DNA of 43,402 bases from an uncultured Bacteroidales bacterium (GTDB taxonomy: Bacteria > Bacteroidota > Bacteroidia > Bacteroidales > F082): contig ONJF01000030.1 of NCBI GenBank assembly GCA_900318085.1, forward strand, positions 1-43,402. The letters are read 5' to 3'. The notes below the pieces were generated by a model. It was given only the letters and a program-made list of their open reading frames with translations. It searched no databases and was not told the DNA's origin. The translations under genes and the position numbers were made by a program. Shown one piece after another: positions 38,688 to 43,402 of this stretch; positions within the stretch are counted from its first letter, which is position 1, and every line of letters starts with the position of its first letter.

Positions 38688-41162
38688 TTAGTGTGTGTTT
38701 TTCTTCAAGTAGTAATCGTTGATTTTCTCCTGGTAATAGGGAGCATATTCTATCGGATTGGTCTTCAAGAACTCCTGGTTCTTTTTCAACATTTCTTTGT
38801 AGCGTATCTCATCAATCTGTCTCTCGAAATGCGAGCCTTTGTATTCGTTCGACTTGCGCTTCTCCTCTTGTTCGCGTTTCTCCTGCGCCTTCTGCGACTC
38901 CAGCATGCGTGATTCGATGCGTTGGCTGCGCTCAATCATCTGTCGGTTGATCTTCTTGTTCACCAACTCCTCTTCCAACTTCTCCATATCCTTGATGATC
39001 TCATTTAGGCCGTCATTGCCGATTTGTCCGTTCTCTTTCATGTCGTTAAGCATCTGCTGCATGCCTTGGCGTAGCATCTCCTGTTCGGCGGCCATGCGGG
39101 CAAACTCCTCGCTCATCGAATTGGGCATTTGTTGCCCTGATTTCTCCATCTGCTGTTGCATCTGCTTCAGTTGTTCACTCAACTGTTGTTGCAGTTGCTG
39201 CATCTTTTGCATGCTCTGTTGTCCTTGTCCTGGCTTGGGCATAGAGCACGTCATCGGCATGCCCATGGACTCCATGCTGTTTTCCATGTTCTCCAATGAC
39301 TCGGCCAGCATCAGTGCCAGGTTGTTCATCGACATCATGGCGGTCTGTTGATGGCGTGTGGCTTGCGAGAGTTTCAGGTCGTTGAGCTGCTTCATTGCGT
39401 TTTCCGTCTGATTCTCAATGGTATGCAACTCTTCGAAGACAAAGTTCTGGATCATGGGCTGGCGCATGGCCATGCTGCGCAATGAGTCGCGGACCATATT
39501 GAAGTTGTCGGCGACCTCCTTCTGATGGATGATCTTGTCGACGAGCGACGGGTCGTCGGTGCGCATTCTGCCAATCTCGTTCATGAGCGCTTCCTGCTCG
39601 TGCGATGCTTGTACCACATTCTCAAGCAATATACGGAGCAAATGCGCGTCTTCTGCCATCTGTTGCATCCCTTGCATCTGCATCATCGACATCATGTTTT
39701 GCGCCATCTGTTGCATCTTCTGGCCGGCATTCTTTTTGTTTTGCTGCGATTGCTCCTGCTGGCTGTTTTGCTCGTTCTGCATGGCGTCTTGCAAGTCTTG
39801 GTCGATACTCTCCTGCATCTCCTCGTCCTTTTCCATGTCGAAGGGCTGCTGCATCTCTTGGTTCTTCTCAAGGAGCTGGTCGAGGTCGTCCATCATCTTG
39901 TCGAATTGCTCCTTGGCTTCCTCGGCCGATTTTTGCTCGTTCTCCTCCCCTGCTTTATTCTGGTTTTCAGAATCTTGCTTCTGCAACTCCTCGCCGAGTT
40001 TGTCCAATTTGTTGGCCAAGTCGTTAAGGTCTTTTTCCATCTTCAGTTGTTCCAAAAGCGAGAGGTTGCGGTCGAGGAGCTCTTGCATCGACTGGTTGTT
40101 TTTCTTGATGTCCTGCATCATCTGCTGCATCTGTTCGCGCGGCATCTCTTCAAGCAACTTGTCGATCTGTTCCATCATCTTCTTCAACTCTTCGGGAATC
40201 ACCTCGTCGAAGAGTTTGTTGATCTGTTCCTGCTTCTTGATGAGGTCCTCGTTACCCAAGTCGTGCTCTTTCATGAAGTCTTCGAGGTTTTTCTGCTCTT
40301 CTTGCAACTTGTTCCATTCGTCTTGGATCTTTTGTTGTTTTTCGAGCAGGTCTTTCATCTTCTCTTTGTCCGACCAGTCCAAGTCTTTCTTTTGGATAAG
40401 GTCTTGCAGCATCTTTTCAATCTGGTCTTGGAGTTTGTCGGCTTCTTGCGACTTCTCTTGCAGGCGTTCCATGATGTCTTCCGATTGTTGGTCTGCGATG
40501 CTGTCCAAGGCCGACTCCGAAGGCTTGTAATAGGTGAAAGTCTCCGAGCGCTTCGACTTGGGTCCGTGGAAGCCGTCGTTGTCCCACACCACGAAATAGA
40601 CCTCCATGTTTTGTCCTGGCATGATGCCAAGCTCGTCCATGTTGAATTGGTAAAAGAATGAGGAGCGCGTCTGTTTGAGGTCGAGAGGCACTGTCTTGAC
40701 AATGTTCTTTTCAATGGGTTCCTTGACGATGCAGTTGAAGGTCAACTTGCTGAAGCCATAGTCGTCGGTGACGAGGCCCGAGAAATAGACGTCGGCAGAG
40801 AGTTGTTCATCGAATGACTCCACTCGAATGTCGGGGTATGCATCAGGAATGACATCAACAGAAAAGGGTAGGGGATCCATGCTTTGGTTCCATGGGTTCT
40901 GCACTTGTACCTCGAATTTGGTGGACTGCCCTGCAACAAGTTGGTATTCGAAGACATCATCTTGTGCAGTTAAGTCGGTGGTCAGTGAGTCGCGGGTGAC
41001 AGACATCTGCTCGGTGTCGCGGGTGGTGAAGCTAAAGGTGAGTTTGGTGCCTTGCGGGACGATGAGTCGCGTCTTGGCATCCAAGGTTTCGTTGGTGCGA
41101 TGGATATAAGGCGGATAGCGCAACTCGCAGCGGTAGGAGAGTAGGGTGGGGTTGGGGTGCAC
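38688..41162 (-). CDS. DUF4175 family protein, C-terminal fragment (frame-shifted)
   Basis: 824 residues from a GTG at 41162, but this is the C-terminal part of a larger protein whose N-terminal part is in another frame (40982-42001). It begins with immunoglobulin-like beta domains (PTLLSYRCELRYPPYIHRTNE, LIVPQGTKLTFSFTTRD, VTDDYGFSKLTFNCIVKEP). A very long Gln/Glu/Met-rich coiled coil covers about residues 230-800 (many MQQMMQDIKKNNQ-type stretches). An in-frame TAA lies six codons upstream of the GTG, so the original start must be elsewhere. DUF4175 proteins are membrane-anchored, mostly periplasmic and of unknown function in Bacteroidota. Whether this fragment is translated is uncertain. 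Confidence 0.75.
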   Translation of the reverse strand: MHPNPTLLSYRCELRYPPYIHRTNETLDAKTRLIVPQGTKLTFSFTTRDTEQMSVTRDSLTTDLTAQDDVFEYQLVAGQSTKFEVQVQNPWNQSMDPLPFSVDVIPDAYPDIRVESFDEQLSADVYFSGLVTDDYGFSKLTFNCIVKEPIEKNIVKTVPLDLKQTRSSFFYQFNMDELGIMPGQNMEVYFVVWDNDGFHGPKSKRSETFTYYKPSESALDSIADQQSEDIMERLQEKSQEADKLQDQIEKMLQDLIQKKDLDWSDKEKMKDLLEKQQKIQDEWNKLQEEQKNLEDFMKEHDLGNEDLIKKQEQINKLFDEVIPEELKKMMEQIDKLLEEMPREQMQQMMQDIKKNNQSMQELLDRNLSLLEQLKMEKDLNDLANKLDKLGEELQKQDSENQNKAGEENEQKSAEEAKEQFDKMMDDLDQLLEKNQEMQQPFDMEKDEEMQESIDQDLQDAMQNEQNSQQEQSQQNKKNAGQKMQQMAQNMMSMMQMQGMQQMAEDAHLLRILLENVVQASHEQEALMNEIGRMRTDDPSLVDKIIHQKEVADNFNMVRDSLRSMAMRQPMIQNFVFEELHTIENQTENAMKQLNDLKLSQATRHQQTAMMSMNNLALMLAESLENMENSMESMGMPMTCSMPKPGQGQQSMQKMQQLQQQLSEQLKQMQQQMEKSGQQMPNSMSEEFARMAAEQEMLRQGMQQMLNDMKENGQIGNDGLNEIIKDMEKLEEELVNKKINRQMIERSQRIESRMLESQKAQEKREQEEKRKSNEYKGSHFERQIDEIRYKEMLKKNQEFLKTNPIEYAPYYQEKINDYYLKKNTH

Positions 41163-42001
41163 CTGAAGAGGTTCTTAAAGGTGTAGCTGAAATCGTTGGC
41201 CGAGCCTTTGGTCATCAGTTGTTGTCCTAGTTCGCTCTTCACATAGAAGGCGTCGGGGATGCGGTCACCCGTGACGCGGATATTGAACTTTACCTCCTTG
41301 CCTTGGGTGGTCTCAATGTCGTCCTGTTCGATTTCAACCTGATAGGGTAGGGGCTTCTCGAAATGTTGCTCATAGTTGACAATGCGCTGTGTGGGTTGCA
41401 CGGCAAACGATGGCAAAAACACCATCAAGGCTATTAATATAAGGAGAGAACCGAAAAAGATGCCGAGATACTTCAAGTTGCCACGCAGGTCGACAGCATC
41501 TGAGAATCGGATAGGGGAGAGGCGGGCACTGCGCTGCTCAATGGTGGCTGCCAATAGGGCATTGTCATCGGAGGTCCCTGAGCTCGTTGAATCTAAGGTC
41601 CCTGAGCCTGTCGAAGGGCCGACAGCACTGGTAGAATTCAAAGCCTCCATCTGGTTGCTCAATTGAATCGTATTTAGCAGCTTATCCTTAATTTCAGGGA
41701 AGAACTTGCCGATCATCACCGAGGCTTGTTCCACCGACATCTTCTTTCGGAAACGGATGAGATTGACAAGTGGGATGAGGAAATGATACACCAAAACGAA
41801 TGCGCTACCAGCCAGCAAAAACAGGAAGAGCACAAAGCGTCCTTTGGGTGGAAACCAAGAGAAATATTCCAGCCCGTTGATGAGCAGATAGAAGACAATC
41901 CACAACACAGCGCCCACCAACACGCCTTGTATCAGGCGGTTGAGGTAGTACTTCCGCGTGAAGCCCTCGATTTTCTCTATCAATTTGTTAGGTGCAGACA
42001 T
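40982..42001 (-). CDS. DUF4175 family protein, N-terminal fragment (frame-shifted)
   Basis: From the ATG at 42001 (MSAPNKLIEKIEGFTRKYYLNR), the usual DUF4175 N-terminus. A longer frame to 42139 adds a stretch including AFNPHAPLEGGK, derived from the repeat piece at 42030-42055. Two membrane helices (GVLVGAVLWIVFYLLINGL, FVLFLFLLAGSAFVLVYHFLI) and a third (YLGIFFGSLLILIALMVFLP) enclose a cytoplasmic loop. That loop includes GPSTGSGT, translated from the repeat at 41573-41620. Family similarity ends at YTFKNLF near 41170, after which the frame is wrong (Pro/Ser/Arg-rich nonsense to 40982). The matching continuation VHPNPTLL is in the frame of the C-terminal fragment. Confidence 0.75.
   Translation of the reverse strand: MSAPNKLIEKIEGFTRKYYLNRLIQGVLVGAVLWIVFYLLINGLEYFSWFPPKGRFVLFLFLLAGSAFVLVYHFLIPLVNLIRFRKKMSVEQASVMIGKFFPEIKDKLLNTIQLSNQMEALNSTSAVGPSTGSGTLDSTSSGTSDDNALLAATIEQRSARLSPIRFSDAVDLRGNLKYLGIFFGSLLILIALMVFLPSFAVQPTQRIVNYEQHFEKPLPYQVEIEQDDIETTQGKEVKFNIRVTGDRIPDAFYVKSELGQQLMTKGSANDFSYTFKNLFRCTPTPPYSPTAASCAIRLISIAPTKPWMPRRDSSSRKAPNSPLASPPATPSRCLSPATH
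41573..41620. repeat. CCTGAGCCTGTCGAAGG repeat, one full and one partial copy
   Basis: GGTCCCTGAGCTCGTTGAA (41573-41591) is a divergent half copy, followed 5 nt later by the full 24-bp element at 41597-41620. Together they encode GPSTGSGTLDSTSSGTSDD in the DUF4175 N-terminal part. Confidence 0.8.
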
Positions 42002-42252
42002 AGCAGGCGCATAAAGTGGCATCACTTTTCCACCTTCTAAGGGGGCATGGGGATTAAAAGCGGCTGCAAAAATAGGAATAATTCGCGAAACGGAATGCAT
42101 TTTTTTCAAAAAATATGGAATTATCGGATTGCTTCGCAAGAAATCACAAGAAATTCATTTTAATATCTATTGTAAATCAATAATTTAGAAAATATTTACC
42201 GAATAATACAATAATTAAACTAATTTTTTAGTTGTATATTCAAAAAGTTATC

Positions 42253-42260
42253 TATATTTG
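42253..42260 (+). promoter_or_regulatory. -7 promoter box of the LRR lipoprotein gene
   Basis: TATATTTG, exact TAnnTTTG, 20 nt upstream of the ATG at 42281. Confidence 0.6.
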
Positions 42261-42280
42261 CAGCGTCAAGACCTACCAAA

Positions 42281-43294
42281 ATGGCTATCAAACGACACAT
42301 AGTATTATTAATGGTGATGGGATTATTCGCCTCATGCGCGACTCAACGAGCCAAGTATGTGACTTATGTTCCTGATTCGGTGACTATGTTTGAAGTAGTC
42401 AGGGCAGAAGTACAGTATCTTGACATTCCCAAAGACAATAAGATCGAGGTGCTCTCGCTGACCAATTGCGGTCTTGACCGAATTCCTTCGAGCATCAAAC
42501 ATTGCAAGAATCTGCATCGACTGAATCTGGAAGGCAACCAGATCAAACACATTCCCAGATGGCTCACTTCGCTGGATAGTCTTGAGGAAATCAACTTGAA
42601 CTTCAACAAGCTGAACCTGAAAAGACGGGATATACGCCGTTTGTCGAAGGTAGAAGACATTCTGTTGGCGGGCAATGGCATCAAGAAGCTCCCCGACAAT
42701 ATTGGTGTGCTGCGTTGCGAAAGCCTTAATTTATCCAAAAACCAACTCAGCACCTTGCCCAAGTCGTTCGCCAATCTGAAACAAGCCAGATACTTGATTT
42801 TCTACGACAACGCGTTTGAGGTCATTCCGGAGGAATTGGCCGGTTTCAAGAATTTGAAGCACTTGGATTTCTACAAGAACAAGATCACGGAAATCCCTGA
42901 TTTTGTTGGCGATATGGATAACCTGCAACAACTTTTCCTGTCGTTCAACAAAATCGAGGAGATTCCCGACACCTTACGCAATCTGAAACGCCTGAAGTAT
43001 TTCTATATCCACCACAACGAGTTGCATTTCATTCCAGAATGGATCACGGAGATGGATTCCATCGAACGCTTCGGCGTGGGTTTCAACCATCTGCTGGAAT
43101 TGCCTGATTTGTCGAAGATGAAAGCGCTTTACGAGTTCGATGCCGAACATAACCTGCTGGAACGTTTCCCGTGGGAACTCGTGGAAAAGCCAGAGATGGA
43201 CATCCTTATCTTGCGTGACAATGATTTCGTGCTGTCGGATGAAGAAAGAATGCGCCTGATCCAAATCAGCAAAACCATGAACATTAACTATTGA
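42281..43294 (+). CDS. Leucine-rich-repeat lipoprotein
   Basis: 337 residues. A lipoprotein signal (HIVLLMVMGLFASC, Cys19) is followed by leucine-rich repeats of about 23 residues from about 55 to 315: LSLTNCGLDRIPSSIKHCKNL, LNLEGNQIKHIPRWL, LNLSKNQLSTLPKSF, LDFYKNKITEIPDFV, LFLSFNKIEEIPDTL and others. The pattern LxxLxLxxNxIxxIP is that of bacterial LRR proteins used for protein binding at the cell surface or periplasm. Ligand unknown. Transcription is divergent from DUF4175, with a 141-nt AT-rich intergenic region holding the promoter box. A BlaI-type regulator gene follows after 21 nt. Confidence 0.9.
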   Translation: MAIKRHIVLLMVMGLFASCATQRAKYVTYVPDSVTMFEVVRAEVQYLDIPKDNKIEVLSLTNCGLDRIPSSIKHCKNLHRLNLEGNQIKHIPRWLTSLDSLEEINLNFNKLNLKRRDIRRLSKVEDILLAGNGIKKLPDNIGVLRCESLNLSKNQLSTLPKSFANLKQARYLIFYDNAFEVIPEELAGFKNLKHLDFYKNKITEIPDFVGDMDNLQQLFLSFNKIEEIPDTLRNLKRLKYFYIHHNELHFIPEWITEMDSIERFGVGFNHLLELPDLSKMKALYEFDAEHNLLERFPWELVEKPEMDILILRDNDFVLSDEERMRLIQISKTMNINY

Positions 43295-43315
43295 TTCATC
43301 ATAAAAACAAAGAAT

Positions 43316-43402
43316 ATGAAAGAGTTAACCAAAGGAGAGGAACAAGTGATGCAAGTCATCTGGAGCATTGGCCAGGGCTTCGCCAACGAGATTATGGCGG
43401 CC
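43316..43402 (+). CDS. BlaI/MecI/CopY-family transcriptional regulator, 3' end outside window
   Basis: 29 codons are visible: MKELTKGEEQVMQVIWSIGQ followed by GFANEIMAA. This is the start of the BlaI/MecI winged-helix domain (typically LTxAEEQVMxxLWxLGxA). In Bacteroidota such regulators are usually followed by a BlaR1-like M56 membrane peptidase, which is not visible here. Spacing of 21 nt from the LRR gene suggests possible cotranscription. Confidence 0.8.
   Translation, partial: MKELTKGEEQVMQVIWSIGQGFANEIMAA

Noticed and set aside
39525-40661. Long plus-strand open frames opposite the DUF4175 coiled coil
   Set aside because: They are antisense to a low-complexity Gln/Glu-rich coding region, which yields Leu/Ser-rich open frames by codon bias.
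42140-42280. AT-rich divergent gap before the LRR gene as replication origin
   Set aside because: It fits the switch in gene orientation but is only 141 nt and has no cluster of DnaA-like boxes.
1-43402. CRISPR array, prophage or IS transposase
   Set aside because: No regularly spaced direct repeats, phage structural genes or transposase frames were found. The repeats present are palindromic and dispersed.

Overview
The window looks like chromosomal DNA from a member of the Bacteroidota (Bacteroidales-like). Twelve genes or RNA units are preceded by the Bacteroidota sigma-factor -7 box TAnnTTTG, many genes are chained by ATGA stop/start overlaps, and several families are typical of the phylum (DUF4175, DUF4292, an EF-G2-type elongation factor, ExbD-like and MORN/YwqK-repeat secreted proteins). 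Species cannot be named from sequence alone.

Layout. 1-3351 (minus): a truncated TPR-like lipoprotein, an LD-carboxypeptidase and a MORN-repeat secreted protein. 3352-3941: an AT-rich divergent intergenic region with clustered TTATCAACA sites (possible replication origin). 3942-5751 (plus): rpiB and a LutB-like iron-sulfur protein. 5748-8371 (minus): an unusual reverse transcriptase cassette: a small protein, a 138-nt nested-stem RNA-like element, the RT, and an acidic helical protein. 8426-9132: RelB/PIN toxin-antitoxin pair. 9393-10699: unknown secreted protein and a small ORF. 10797-14118: EF-G2-like factor and a PfkB-type kinase. 14119-14651: repeats, a 5' half of tRNA-Asn with its own promoter, and a terminator. 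14652-23777: surface-glycan genes (sugar-phosphate transferase, acyltransferase-like protein, GT2, GDP-mannose synthesis, 4,6-dehydratase) with a DUF3298 lipoprotein and a large FAD/Fe-S oxidoreductase. 23871-30625: an ATGA-coupled cell-envelope operon (flippase, dUTPase, TPR, DUF4292, EnvC-like, small lipoprotein, SprT-like). 30644-35106: NtrY-like histidine kinase coupled to a lipoprotein with an ExbD-like C-terminus. 35254-42001: methyltransferase, mnmG flanked by two parS-like 16-mers, ybeY, and a frameshifted DUF4175 gene. 42281-43402 (plus): LRR lipoprotein and the start of a BlaI/MecI regulator.

Two themes stand out. First, at least seven families of short nested-palindrome repeats lie inside coding genes without breaking the reading frame. 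They add peptides to signal-peptide n-regions, linkers and termini, comparable in principle to Rickettsia palindromic elements. Second, the RT cassette carries a divergent RT (GTPTAP in place of the QGxxxSP-type motif; YSDD active site) next to a closed, multi-hairpin element, and is the best candidate for an undescribed system. The parS-like pair and the TTATCAACA cluster suggest an origin-proximal region, although the long run of minus-strand genes to the right does not fit an origin at 3.4-3.9 kb.
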